64,000 bases of DNA from Ascarosepion bandense (Eukaryota > Mollusca > Cephalopoda > Sepiida > Sepiidae): contig JBBBDQ010001155.1 in NCBI GenBank assembly GCA_037127315.1, positions 2,270,404 to 2,334,403 on the forward strand, in the 5' to 3' direction. Below the pieces are notes generated by a model that saw nothing but the letters and a program-made list of their open reading frames with translations, was not told where the DNA came from and did no database searches. Numbering within the stretch: position 1 is the stretch's first letter; every line of letters starts with the position of its first letter. The translations under genes and the position numbers were made by a program. Shown piece after piece: positions 10,639-21,667 of this stretch.

Positions 10639-10941
10639 ATGACTATATATGGAAAGATAAGATTAATATATATAAAAAAAGTGATAAAAACATAAACAAA
10701 AAGCAAAAGAAAATGAATTAAATTAGTTAGACTACATAACCACCTCCACCACAAAAAAAAAAAAAAATTAAAAGCTTAAAATTTCAGTGTCTTCTTCCCT
10801 TAGTGAACATGTGCATTTACATCGACGTAAACATCACTTTAGTCCCGATGAAGCCCTGAAGAAAGAAACGGGTCACGAAAATTTTTTTTTCTTTTCACAT
10901 TTTGCCATTAAATTTCCCAATATATATATATATATTGTCAT

Positions 10942-10985
10942 CCGCAGACAGATCTGTTTCGCCGTATCACAGCTCATCAGTACGG
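10942..10985 (-). ncRNA. Hammerhead ribozyme, type I, inverted copy
   Basis: Minus-strand copy of the 10595 ribozyme. It keeps CTGATGA, GAAA, the ACA/TGT stem III and the GTC site. Stem II is GCTGT/ACGGC, where one A-to-G change makes a U-G wobble and keeps pairing. It is flanked by (TA)n on its 3' side and lies head to head with the 10595 copy, about 300 bp apart. Confidence 0.78.
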
Positions 10986-11099
10986 TTAGACTCCGATAGC
11001 TTTATATATATATATATATATATAAATCCCAATTTTCTCTCTCGGAGTGGTATATTGAATTGCGTATATAAAGAAATACATGAATAAATTCATGTTTGA

Positions 11100-11584
11100 C
11101 TGATGTAGATTACGTTAACTTTAAGAAAGAAAAGCGACACCGATGATTTAAAATGCATTTAAAGACGAAAAATCTTTATTAAAGCTTTTATTTTAGTTTT
11201 AATTCCAAACTAATAGATTCAAATTTAATATTTTCAATAACTAAAATACTTTGCTGTATTTAAAACTGAATTTAAACTGATTGAAATGTTTTTTGGGAAA
11301 TCGCTAAAATTGGTCATATTGACAAATCTGTTAACACGATATAATTCTTTTTATTAAAAAAATTCAGAAAGAAATTATGCTTTTCTTAAACTTTATTTGA
11401 TGACTTTTAACTGATTTAACGTTAAATTAACCTGAATTAAAACAAATACTACATTTAGTTTAAAATATCGTAGAAAAGAATTTTTAACATAGAGGTGGGT
11501 GTTTTTATGAAGTGTTGACAAATTTATCGACAGCTTACTGTTTGTTAAATTTAAGTAAAGTGTATCTGGAAACAAAGAAGAGAG
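11100..11584. other. Unassigned AT-rich sequence
   Basis: No supported gene or recognised repeat. Confidence 0.45.
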
Positions 11585-11993
11585 TACTTGATTGTCATGT
11601 GATGTCTGTCCTCCAATATGGCAGCAAAAGATAGAAGAAAATCTTGAAGCAACCGAAATGTGGTTCTACAGAAGGATAATGAGGATACCATGGACAGAAC
11701 ATGTGAACAACGATGAGGTTTTGGAAAGGATGGACATGAGAAGGAAACTGATACTCAAAGACAGCTGAAGTTTTAAGGAAATGTAATGAGGAAGGGGGGC
11801 TTGGAGGACCTGATGCTCACGGGACGGATAGATACAAGAGAAATCAACGCATGACATACTTGATGGACTTGAGCAGATGGATAGTGGAGAGGGAAGTGAG
11901 TGGGATAACAGGAGAAGGGTATTAAGAACGACCAGGGATAGGGAGATGTGGAAGGCCATGATCACCCACGTCCTGAAGGAACACGGCACATAA
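11585..11993 (+). pseudogene. RTE-like LINE, C-terminal ~135 codons
   Basis: The plus strand encodes E-A-T-E-M-W-F-Y-R-R-I-M-R-I-P-W-T-E-H-V-N-N-D-E-V-L (about 11648-11725), the E-MW-YRRMLRIPWT-HV-NEEVL block of RTE-type LINEs. It continues through Q-R-M-T-Y-L-M-D-L-S-R-W in another frame and ends M-W-K-A-M-I-T-H-V-L-K-E-H-G-T-stop (TAA 11991-11993). Stops and at least two frameshifts lie between. The region follows the reverse transcriptase domain in the parent element; the RT itself is absent here. Confidence 0.75.
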
Positions 11994-12189
11994 AAGAAGA
12001 ATAGTTATAAATATAACTAATCAGTATTGAGAAGAGGTGGATTCGTACTTGATCAAAATTTGATAAACAAATATGAAATTATAATATGGATATAAAGTGG
12101 AGGATCAATTCTATATAATAATCAATATATAAACTGCTCCCTCATTTTGTAGCCATGCTAGTTTCTATACATTTATATTCTACATTCAT

Positions 12190-12308
12190 GGGTTTGATCA
12201 AATGAGTGGCAGAGAGTGGTAACAAGAGAAAGCGAGTTAAGAGCTACAGGGGATAGGAAGATGTGGAAGGCCATGATCACCTACGTCCTGAAGAGAAACA
12301 GTATATAG
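12190..12308 (+). pseudogene. RTE-like LINE, 3' coding end
   Basis: The last ~25 codons read E-L-R-A-T-G-D-R-K-M-W-K-A-M-I-T-Y-V-L-K-R-N-S-I-stop (TAG 12306-12308). It is a second, 5'-truncated copy of the element at 11585-11993, and a SINE follows immediately. Confidence 0.65.
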
Positions 12309-12314
12309 AAGAAG

Positions 12315-12600
12315 TCAGTCAAGTGCCATACGTGATACAGGCTTGGGCGATCATGTCTCGAAAGAGACATGACTGACTGGGCATATGATTATCTCATTGC
12401 TTTCTGCGGTAGACTGGTTGCCGACCAAGGCTATAGAACCAATCGGTCCTGCTATTTAGCCCATAACTGGAAGGAAGAGACGGATTAATTTCCCAAGAGT
12501 ATTTGCGCGAAAGTGAATACAATGGATTCAACTGGAATTCGAACTCGGCTCCCCGGTTTCTCGTTCCGAGCCGATATCCACTGTACCACAACGCACATCC
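12315..12600 (-). mobile_element. tRNA-derived SINE (copy 3), near full length
   Basis: Minus strand. The head has A box TGGTACAGTGG, an exact match to the pol III consensus, and B box AGTTCGAATTCC with one extra T. The body and the TGTCTC/GAGACA tail palindrome are present. It sits directly downstream of the RTE tail. Confidence 0.9.
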
Positions 12601-13124
12601 GCTAGAAGAAGTACATAAAAATTACTTAACGAATAGAACTTGAACATATAAATTATATATGTTAATTAACTACTAATCTTAAGAAATTATGAAAATATTC
12701 TAAGTAATTTATTATTTTATTCCATTTTAGGGACTTTGCTTTTATAGTTTTATTTACGAAGACGCTTGTTGAGGAAATGTTAGAAAATTAGCAATAAATT
12801 TTAAATTTACTGTAGTCACTGTTTTATTTTCTGACAACATCAATTATGGAAAATTATTTACAAAAATATGCTCACATTCACACACACAAACACGAACTAA
12901 AAATTATTTTTAAATACTGGAGGTCGCTAAATTGTAATAAGCTTTTCCATTTATGATTAGGTTTTACTAAATATACATATCGCCTAACCGTTACAAATTA
13001 TTACAAAATTTTAAAAGATTTTAAACTTTATAAATTATTCTCATCAAAATTTTGAAAATAACAATTCTTGTAAAAATTCATTATTTACCAAAATCATTTT
13101 TTCTTAAAACAATAGTGTCTATCA
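12601..13124. other. Unassigned AT-rich sequence
   Basis: No supported gene or recognised repeat. Confidence 0.45.
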
Positions 13125-13425
13125 GTGAGTTAAGTACCATACGTGAAAAACGCTCGGGCGATCATGTCTCGACAGAGACATGACTGACTGGGCAGAAGAT
13201 TATCCCACAGTAGGTTGCCATTACTTTCTGGTATAGCCAACCAAAGCTATAGAACCCAATCTGTCGTGCTATTTAACCTATAACTGGTAGACTGGTTGGT
13301 CGGCAACCAGTCTATCGCAGAAAGTAATGGCAATCTACTGCGTGAAAATCCTCGGTCCAGTTAGCCATGTCTCGAAAGAGACATGATCGCCCAAACGTGT
13401 ATCACGTATGACACTTAACTGACTG
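13125..13425. mobile_element. Two SINE 3' halves fused head to head
   Basis: Bases 13125-13285 are the 3' half of the SINE in minus orientation. From about 13290 to 13425 the same half runs in plus orientation. At the joint, TAGACTGGTTG and CAACCAGTCTA (13288-13314) form a perfect hairpin with a 5-nt loop. Neither half has a tRNA head. Confidence 0.85.
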
Positions 13426-13445
13426 TTCATAGAAGTGTTTTCTTT

Positions 13446-13763
13446 CCTGAACATAATGTGTGTAGAAACTACCCGAATGTTCGATTTATCCGAGCGCTTT
13501 CGGCTATTCTATTAGACATATTCAAGGATATTTATTTATTTATTTTAATTTTTAACTGAACGAGTACATTTAAAATAAAAATAAAAACATTCTTGATAAT
13601 GTCTAATAGAATAGCCGAAAACGCTCGGGTATATAAAACATTCGGAAAGTTTCTGCACACTTTATGCCCAGAAATGAAATCACTTAAGTGAAAAGATTAA
13701 TCGCAATACCTTAGCAGTCGTCTTTAATGAAACCTGTATAAAAGAGGGATTGCTGCCCAAATA
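13446..13763 (+). mobile_element. Penelope-like tail with foldback
   Basis: Inverted arms (13446-13530 and 13589-13671) contain GCTTTCGGCTATTC and its complement. The block then runs to the shared terminus ending GGGATTGCTGCCCAAAT (13763). The same arm/terminus layout occurs at 8879, 31963 and 41645. Confidence 0.7.
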
Positions 13764-13804
13764 CAGAGAGAGAGAGAGCGAGAGAGAGAGAGAGAGAGAG
13801 AGAG
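13764..13804. repeat. (GA)n microsatellite
   Basis: AG run with one C, directly abutting the Penelope-like terminus. Confidence 0.95.
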
Positions 13805-14126
13805 TAATTATATGATTATATTAAGCTCTACAATATCTATTGTATTGAGCACTGTTTATAAAAAAATAAATGCCAGGGAAATCAAAATCGTAAAACCTTG
13901 GGTCCACTTCACCTGGATATATATAAATATATATATAAATCAATAAACTTTTGTTAAAAGTAATGAAAAAAGCATTATTTCTTTTAGTTCTTAAAAACGG
14001 CCCTTTCAATCAGAAAATTCGATTTTACTGTATACGCAATAAGAGTAACAACTCACACTATTACAGAGGGTTTATTTTTCAATTTTCTAATGATATAATT
14101 GAATAAAACTTACGTATTTTTAACGC
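13805..14126. other. Unassigned sequence
   Basis: No supported gene. A short (TA)n stretch lies near 13920. Confidence 0.45.
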
Positions 14127-14940
14127 ATTTTTTTAATCATTTCACCCCAAGCAAGGCATTCCACTGCCACTATTGGGGCTACATGGGGGAAGGTAAATAG
14201 AAAGAGTGGTTAGATATAGGAAATGTTAGAAGGGGGATGATAGATAGTTGGGTAGGTGGGAAGAGTGTTTGAAAGAATGGAAGCGAGTTAGTTTGTTAGA
14301 AGGTGTCTATGGACCTTACATTTAAACTCCTGGAGATTGTAGCTGTCGGGGAAGCAGTCTTGTGGAAGGGAATTCCACAGTCGGGAAGTGCGAGAAAAGA
14401 AGCTGTTGGAGTAGAAGTTGCAGTTGCATTTTATCGGTTTCACTGTAAAAGGGTGGGATCTAGTTGCTAATCTAGTATCTCGTGCAAATTCGAACCTAGG
14501 GGGCACCAGTGATCTAAGTTCATCGGAGCAGAAGCCGTGAAAGTATTTATAGAAGAGACACAGGGAAGCCACGTCGCGCCGGTGAGAGAGAGACTGCAGG
14601 CGGTCTGCTAAGTCAGTATCGATCACATTACAGATCCTCCGCTGTACCTTGTCGAGAAGCCCAAGGAGAGTAGCAGGGGCACCCGACCGGATATGGCAAC
14701 AGTATTCAATGCACGGCCGGATGGTAGATTTATAAATGTGCAGGATAGATTCAGACGGAAAAAACCCCCGGGCCCTGCACGGAGAACCAACTTTCATAGC
14801 AGCGGATTTAGCAATGGATTCGATATAGTCATTCCACTTGAGGTCCGCTGAAAGTGTGAGACCAAGGAAGCGTAGTGTTTTACTCTCTGGGAGGCAAGCC
14901 TGGTCCATGCTAATAGGAGGTAGATAGCATAACATTCAAA
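14127..14940 (-). mobile_element. Jockey/CR1-like LINE, 5'-truncated
   Basis: Read on the minus strand: C-terminal coding part (14935-14288), a ~160-bp 3' UTR, the conserved tail GCCTTGCTTGGGGTGAAATG, then A-run (T-run at 14127-14133 on plus). The shared tail also ends copies at 25128, 33716, 53788 and the 16062/48062 arrays. Confidence 0.8.
14288..14935 (-). pseudogene. LINE polyprotein C-terminus, 215 codons open
   Basis: This is the region after the reverse transcriptase palm of a jockey/CR1-like non-LTR retrotransposon. Visible blocks in order are F-L-G-L-T-L-S-A-D-L-K-W, I-Y-K-S-T-I-R-P-C-I-E-Y-C-C-H, L-D-K-V-Q-R-R-I-C-N-V-I, L-S-H-R-R-D-V-A-S-L-C-L-F-Y-K-Y-F-H-G, and S-R-T-S-R-L-W-N-S-L-P. 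It is the best-preserved coding remnant in the window, with no internal stop. The first M is not a real start: endonuclease and RT motifs lie upstream in intact elements and have been lost here by 5' truncation. The exact clade name is uncertain. Confidence 0.8.
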
Positions 14941-15041
14941 ATTACAAATAAATGCAAGTTCTAGTAGGTTGAAGTTCTAGACGAATATAGGAAGTTCTAG
15001 AAGGTTCCAAGAAGTCATAGTACTACTATACATATATACAA

Positions 15042-15366
15042 CTAGCAGTATAGCCCGGCTTTGCTCGGGAGTAATGAAAACTTTATATATATATATATAT
15101 TATCGATTTTCTGCACGATTGTAAGAACTGCAACCTTGAAACTTCTGAATATGGTTTCTTATGTCTTTGTCTATGAGTGTATAAAATTTGATTAAAATCG
15201 GACCACTCCTTCTATAACCCGATTTTTTCGATTATCGATTTTCAATATTTATCGGGTGTACCTTGACACAAAACCTAGCTAAGAATACTCGCAGATGCTT
15301 ATAGTACAACTGTGTAAATTTTCAAGAAAATCGGTTCAGCCGTTTCGGAGTCTATAGGTAACGGAT

Positions 15367-15398
<32 letters not shown>

Positions 15399-15451
15399 AC
15401 ACACACAGACACACACACACACACACAGTTCCATTTATAAATAAATTTAGA
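15042..15451 (-). mobile_element. Non-autonomous Helitron, family 1, copy B
   Basis: Minus strand: starts TCTAAATTTATTTATAAATGG and ends in the CCCGAGCAAAGCCGGG hairpin plus CTATACTGCTAG, with A and T flanks. Shorter than copy A (410 bp). An internal CA-rich tract (about 15366-15426) sits at the same place as in copy A. Confidence 0.7.
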
Positions 15452-15630
15452 TTTATAAACTTCGTGTTAGTGGTGACATTACATAAAAATAAAAACCTGA
15501 AGAAAGGTCTTATACCTCATTTTTGACAATAAATGATCAAATTATGAGACAGGAAATCAATTATTTTGCAAAAAGTAAAAAAGTTCTAACGCTCTTATAT
15601 ATGTGATCTGCAAAAAAATATATTTGCCTG

Positions 15631-15636
<6 letters not shown>

Positions 15637-15700
<64 letters not shown>

Positions 15701-15704
15701 TATA
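15637..15704. repeat. (TC)n then (TA)n compound microsatellite
   Basis: About 26 bp of TC followed by about 40 bp of TA. Confidence 0.95.
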
Positions 15705-16014
15705 GAGCCAATTTCCCTGACGAACCGTTGGACGAAACCGTGGTAGGTTGTTGGCTCTTGCTTAGATTTTCTCTCTTTGCTCTACTTTCGTATTGAGCGC
15801 TTTAGTGTTAGGGTTTTCGTCTTGGGGATTTTTTCTTTCTTACGAGTGCTTGACTTTTTGTTCATGTACTTCGTTTGTTTCTTTTTTTTACTTCCCCTTA
15901 TTTTCCTTCCGAGTTCGTTCTCGGTGGTTTGTACAAGACGATTTAAATTATAGCTTAATTAATACTAGTTTCGGCAGAGTTACTTCTATTACTATTGGTA
16001 TTGTTATTACTATA
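15705..16014. other. Unassigned sequence
   Basis: T-rich sequence between microsatellites. The open frame here runs into the (TA)n array and has no recognised domain. Confidence 0.45.
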
Positions 16015-16061
<47 letters not shown>

Positions 16062-16070
<9 letters not shown>

Positions 16071-16450
16071 TTTTTAATCATATCACCCCAAGCAAGGCGG
16101 GAACGCCACTGATGCGCAGGGGGATACGTAAGGGTAAAAAGAATGGAAAAGAGAAAGCCGGAAACCACATCCTAAACAGGAAACAAGGGATGAGCCTCTT
16201 CACCTGTTCAATAAATGTGGGTGGAGTGTGAACCGGGCGATAGTTTAGTCTATCTACTCCAATTGAAAAAAAAAATAAAAAAATAAAAATAAAAATAAAA
16301 AAGGAAAAGAGTGAAAAGATTGAAAAAGAGAAAACCGGAAACCGCATCCTAAACAGGAAACAAGGGATGAGCCTCTTCACCTGTTCAGTAGATGTGGGTG
16401 GAGTGTGAACCGGGCGATAGTTCAGTCTATCTACTCCAATTGAAAAAAAA
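16062..16450 (-). mobile_element. LINE-tailed tandem repeat, two units
   Basis: On the minus strand two ~150-170-bp units (each with the CTATCGCCCGGTTCACACTCC segment) lead into the LINE tail GCCTTGCTTGGGGTGATATG and an A-run. The tail matches the jockey-like LINE at 14127. A larger version with four units is at 48062-48722. It follows a (TA)n array (16015-16061). Confidence 0.8.
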
Positions 16451-16454
16451 ATAA

Positions 16455-17197
16455 TAAAAATAAAAATATATATATATATATTGTAGCATCTTCAGAGATG
16501 ATTGTTGTTTCCTTGAATTTTTTGAAGTTTTACAATAAGGAAACTTTAGTTATGTGGATTTAGTTCAAAATTTTTAATGTGAGGCAGCTTAACTTAATAA
16601 CTCGTATTACATTCAATTTTGACCAAAAATCACTGAAAAGTAACTAATAAAACAAAGGAATGACTTAATGTTAAGTTAGTGTTAGGAAGCATATCTCACT
16701 GAATCATTCGCTTTCGTCCAGATGTAAGTCCTCACTAGTTGCCTCGTTTTTGTGGCTTCGTGCCAGCGAACAGTTTGTTCAGTCCACAGGAGATAAAATG
16801 TTCTCAAGTAGAGGGAAATTTATATGAGTTAATACTCAACAAACATCGTATCTACTCGAGTAGAGTGCGAGTTTTTATGATTAGCTTTATCCGAAAGATA
16901 GTGGGTTGCACAATACATAGGTAATTCTTTTTTTAAGAGTTTGAAAAACATGCATTTTTCATGACTGGTTGCATTACTTTTTTCTGGAAGGGTTACAATT
17001 CAACTAAAAAAAAATACAAGTATGTATTTGCCTTTTGTGCGGTTCATCTGTTTCTTTCACTAAATGAGAATGTGAAATTTTTCAGTACTACCAAACCCAA
17101 GGAACCAGATATGTTTTAACCAATTCATTATTCTCTTGGATAGCCTAGGGTTGAAATTCTACAGTTTTAATACACCTAACCTTTATGGTCAGATAAT
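16455..17197. other. Unassigned sequence
   Basis: AT-rich, with no supported gene or repeat beyond a short (TA)n at 16467-16481. Confidence 0.45.
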
Positions 17198-17515
17198 GGA
17201 TGTGCGTTGTGGTCCAGTGGATATCGGCTCGGAACGAGAAACCGGGGAGCCGAGTTCGAATTCCAGTTGAATCCATTGCATTCACTTACGCGCAAATACC
17301 CTTGGGGAAAGGTATTAATCCGTCTCTTCCTTCCAGTTATGGGTTAAATAGCAAGACAGATTGGATTCTATAGGCTTGGTCGGCAACCAGTCTACCACAG
17401 AAACTATGACAAAGCAATGGCAACCTACTGCGGGATAATCTTCTCCCCAGTCAGTCATGTCTCTTTCGAGACATGATCGCCCAAGCGTGTATCACGTATG
17501 GCACTTAACTGAATG
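17198..17515 (+). mobile_element. tRNA-derived SINE (copy 5), full length
   Basis: Plus strand, ~318 bp. Head starts GGATGTGCGTTGTGG with A box TGGTCCAGTGG and B box AGTTCGAATTCC. The central body includes GGAAAGGTATTAATCCGTC and CAACCAGTCTACC. The tail has TGTCTC/GAGACA and ends ACTTAACTGA. It has no A-run. The internal pol III promoter is intact, but transcription is only inferred. Confidence 0.9.
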
Positions 17516-18050
17516 GGACTGTGTGGGTGTCCTTGCTTTTCTGCAAGTCTTTTCTTAATCCGATTAAAACAAAAAGGGTACTAAATAAATAAACAAAAAT
17601 TCACCACATTAACAGAGATTAGGTTTAAGGCTCCAGAATTTTAGCACGATATTATTCAAGAGATTAAAGCGTTAGTTAAAGCTCTAACTCGCTTCCTGGT
17701 AGTTCAATACTCTGGGGTGGGTAGTGATAAATCAGTCACGTATCCTGGACTACTGGTGATAGGAAAGAAATAACTGAATGAAAACCGTATATCCCTGAGG
17801 GTTTAAAAAAGGGTTTGATTCAAAATTGAGATGTTACCGAATATGAAGATAGGCACCGATGAAAACTGGAGGGTTAAATGTTATGTTATGGGTCTAAAAA
17901 CTTATACTAGTTTGGTACTAACATCCCTCTGAAAAGACATAGATAAAACTGTCCATTGAATCAAGGCAACCTACTTGAATTCAGATTTCGTCACTGAGGC
18001 CTGTCACCATTGCAGACAAAAAATAATGGATGAATGCGTACAAAGTAGGT
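17516..18050. other. Unassigned sequence
   Basis: Between two SINEs; no supported gene. Confidence 0.45.
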
Positions 18051-18334
18051 CAGTCAGTTAAAGTGCCATACGTGATACACACTTGGGCGATCATGTCTCG
18101 AAAGAGACACGACTGACTGGGCAGAAGATTATCCCGCAGTAGATTGCCATTGCTTTCTGTGGTAGACTAGTTGCCGATCAAAGCTATAGAACCCAATCTG
18201 TCCTGCTATTTAGCCCATAACTGGAAGGAAGAGACGGATTAATACCTTTCCCAAGTGTATTTGCGCGTATGTAAATACAATAGATTCAACTGGAATTCGA
18301 ACTCGGCTCCCCGGTTTCTCGTTCCGAACCGAAG
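18051..18334 (-). mobile_element. tRNA-derived SINE (copy 6), head truncated
   Basis: Minus strand. Body, tail and B box are present, but the element ends before the A box, so it lacks a complete pol III promoter. Confidence 0.9.
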
Positions 18335-18954
18335 GTACCAGGAAAAAAAAAAAGAAATTTGAAAAGCTTGCACAACAAAATGTATTACGGACTTTTGCTG
18401 CTACCATCTGTGTGCAGTTCTGTTTGTCTGATGCACTCGTAACTGAGAAAATTGAGAAAATCACTTCGAATGAGACGGTGGAAACTAGGTGCTAGGGTAT
18501 GTAGCGATTTGTTTAATAGTCAAATTTGCTGAAATATAGAAAACAAAGAATGAAAAGAAAGAAACAAAAGAAGAGTAAATTAATCTTGCAACCAATTGAT
18601 CATTTAATGATTTCCATTGGGTGACCGGGTCTTATTATTTTCTGCCTGACAAAGGTTAAGCACAGCTAGCTCCTCTCCAACTGTCTCTGTTTTTCTCCGT
18701 TCATAGAACTTTGCTTTACCAGTAAAAAGTATTCGATACTGTATGAAATACAATAAATTGTTATTTGTTGCAATGAGTAATACACATTTCAATAGAAATT
18801 AGTCACAGATCATTTTTATCAACACTGAACTAATGTTTAAGAAGGAAAATTGGTTTCAGTTTGGTAATTGATATTTTTTAAAAATCATTATCGAGAAATT
18901 AGGTTGAGTAAGTGCTCAAAAATCGAAAGTGAATATCAGATAGGGACGCGTCTT
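18335..18954. other. Unassigned sequence
   Basis: No supported gene or repeat. Confidence 0.45.
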
Positions 18955-19600
18955 TTCCTCTGATTTATTTTGCTTTCACTGTAAGGCAATCCTAAGAGAA
19001 CTAGAAGTCCTACCAGGATTTATTGCTGGTGAGCAAAATCTTACCAACATACGCAGATGACACAGTGTTGTTGACAAACACAGAAAGAAAGATGCAGGAC
19101 AAAGTAATAATGGAAAACGGGAAGAAAGGACTAAATGTCGATTGTAACACTCAAGAATGTTTGGTTGTCAGCAAGAATATCAGCTAGTTGTGACCTATGA
19201 ATTGGAAATGTCAAAATAAGACAAATTCAGAATTTTAAATATTTGGTAAGTGTCTTAACAGAAGATGGAAAATGGGATAGCAAAATCGAAAGGTGCATTG
19301 GAATAGTGAAAGATGCCTTCTAAATGCTAAACAAAGTATTAAGAAAGAGGACATTTTCATGAGACACAAAGAATAGTGAACGGTTATATAGTGTCAACCC
19401 TCTTATATATCAGTAATTGGTGGGCAATTTACTCAAAGTTCAAGAGAAGTCTTGAGGCAGGTATGGTTCTACAGAAGGATACTGAGAATACCATGGCTAG
19501 AACTTATGAACAATGAAGAGACTTTGAGGAAAATGGAAATAAGAAATGGGCACCTAAAATCAGAAAGTGATAACTGAAATAAATTTCCTGAGTACATAAG
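18955..19600 (+). pseudogene. RTE-like LINE with reverse transcriptase YADD box
   Basis: The plus strand encodes L-P-T-Y-A-D-D-T-V-L-L-T-N-T-E-R-K-M-Q (about 19037-19095). Y-A-D-D is the catalytic metal-binding motif of reverse transcriptase. Downstream in order come G-L-N-V-D-C-N-T-Q-E-C, R-C-I-G-I-V-K-D-A-F near 19290 and W-F-Y-R-R-I-L-R-I-P-W near 19465-19495. This matches the block order of the RTE-like element at 2975 and 11585. There are several stops and frameshifts. It is the only RT catalytic motif seen in the window. Confidence 0.78.
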
Positions 19601-19985
19601 GAACGATGACGTGGAGAATATGTGGCATAAAATACATATTAAGGCAAGGGAAAGAAAGATGAAGGACAAAATAATAAAGGAAAACGAGAAGAAAGGACAA
19701 ACCATCGATTGTGAAACTAAAGAATGTTTGGTTGTCAGCAAGAGGAACAGCTAATTGTGACCAACGAATTGGAAATGTCAAAATAAGACAAATTCAGAAT
19801 TTTAATAATCTGGTGTCTTAACAGAGAACGGAAAAAGCTTTTTAAGCTTGTTTTTTTTGTAAATGAATAACAGAACACGGATTGGGAAGGATATTAACTA
19901 GCAAATATTACTTAGAACTACGAAGTATAGAAGGTTGTGGAGAGCCATTGTCGCTCACGTTCTAAAGTATATAAAAGAAGAAAAC
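19601..19985 (+). pseudogene. Second RTE-like copy, internally deleted
   Basis: The segment 19640-19825 repeats the 19085-19255 region of the preceding copy (ERKMxDKxIxENxKKG then TxECLVVSK). It is joined to a distant 3' end encoding L-W-R-A-I-V-A-H-V-L-K-Y-I-stop near 19950-19970. So it is a tandem neighbour with a large internal deletion. Confidence 0.7.
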
Positions 19986-20886
19986 GGAACTCATTTATCA
20001 TCAGGTCTTGCGTCTCAACTTATCAAAACTTAAATTTTTAATCCTGAATTTAAAAAAATGTCGAAGCAACGATTCACCTAATGATGACAGAAATCACTCA
20101 CAAGGGTCTGCAAGTTGGGTTTTATGATGTGTGCCCTATCAAAATATTAAGAATATATTGTTTTGGTATAAGGGCATCATATATTGAGTTAGACCTTACT
20201 AATAGTCTGTGAGACTATCTGATTGGAATGTGAGTAACATTCAAATAAATAATGTTATGTGGGTAGGGGTCTGTATTCTCTTTCAGGTAAGAATGAAATT
20301 GATGGCAACGGTGAAAACTATCCGTTTCTGCACAGGAAACATTCAGCATTCATTCACTAGACAGCTAGAGTCAGTTATAATTTATGAAATGTTTTTCGTA
20401 AAGACTGTTTTTCAGGAAACTAGAAGTTCATTGTTATCGCTATTTCTATTATTGATGAAAGTTTCCTTTCGAATCTTTTGCTTAGGGTTGTGTGGAAAAT
20501 CAATATTTTAATTATATTTAATTATTTTTCTTTCTAGTTGCATATTCTACCCAGTTGATTGTTGTTGCTATTGTCAGTTTTCAAAGTGATTTGGCATTTC
20601 TTATTTGGTAAATATATTTGTGTGTATAAGGTCATATGAAAGACTGTCTTCTTTATTACGTCAAAAAATTCGATAGTGTAGTAGTTTTAACTGATGCTAG
20701 AAATGACTCTATCGGAATAAAGTCACCGAAAAAGCTACTCTAGTATTTCGTCTTAAGCTAAGTAGCATTCAAAAAGATTTAACTTTGCATGAAAAATAAT
20801 CAGCTTCATAAAAATAGAAAGTAAAATCGATGAATTTATGGGTCGCAATAGTTATATGAAACAGAGACAGAAAGATAAAGTGCCCA
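19986..20886. other. Unassigned sequence
   Basis: No supported gene. The 100-codon open frame at 20209-20511 has no recognisable domain. Confidence 0.4.
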
Positions 20887-20887
20887 C

Positions 20888-20934
<47 letters not shown>
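20887..20934. repeat. (TG)n-(GA)n compound microsatellite
   Basis: TG run followed directly by GA run. Confidence 0.95.
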
Positions 20935-20935
<1 letters not shown>

Positions 20936-21126
20936 ATTCTCTGTTTCGATACTTTGTATGAGTTGTAGGAGTCTCAGACTCGTCGAAAAAATATCAGTTA
21001 TCAAAATAAATAAATAAATAAATAAATAAAAAACACTAAAAGAAATTAAAAGAAAAGAATACGCGTTCTTTTTTTTCTCTCACAAAGATGTTCACCTTGT
21101 ATAAGACTCGCGAAAACCCTTAATGT

Positions 21127-21480
21127 AGCGGGTTACAGAGTAAGAGGTACAGTTTGTGGAAATATGTGGGGAAGATAACGGTTGACCTTAGGCTTGAATA
21201 GGCTAAGATTGTATTGATAAGGAAACGTCCCCTAGCAGTCAGTTCCAAAAAGTAGATAGAGGATTACCGAGTAAGAGACGCAGTTTACGGAGATATATGG
21301 GGGAAGAAAAAGATTGATCCTAGACTTGAACAGGTTAAGATTGTACTGATTGAAGAAGCATCCTCTTGGGAGTCACTTAAGGAAGATGCTTATTGAGTAA
21401 GAGTCACAGTTCATAGGGATACGTGGGCGAAGATAAAGGTTGATCCTAGACTTGAACAGGTTAAGATTATGCGTCGGCTA
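21127..21480. repeat. ~128-bp tandem repeat, three units
   Basis: GAGTAAGAG anchors recur at 21138, 21269 and 21395 (131 and 126 bp apart). Each is followed by a diverged GGTTGATCCTAGACTTGAACAGG block. A related inverted piece lies at 55575-55690. Confidence 0.85.
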
Positions 21481-21667
21481 CACGAATCAGTGTCTTGTGG
21501 GGAAAGGTGTAACTTACATCCCATCAATGAAATACGATAGAAACGAAGGTGGTTCACTGCAACATGCGTGTGGTGTGGTGGGACTTAGCTATGAATTAGG
21601 AACTACGATAAGAGAATTGAAAGTTCTCTTCAATTTCATAAAATCACTGTATAAACAACATTTTTAG

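Noticed and set aside
20209..20511. 100-codon open frame as a gene
   Set aside because: No recognisable domain, unremarkable AT-rich composition, no start or splice context.
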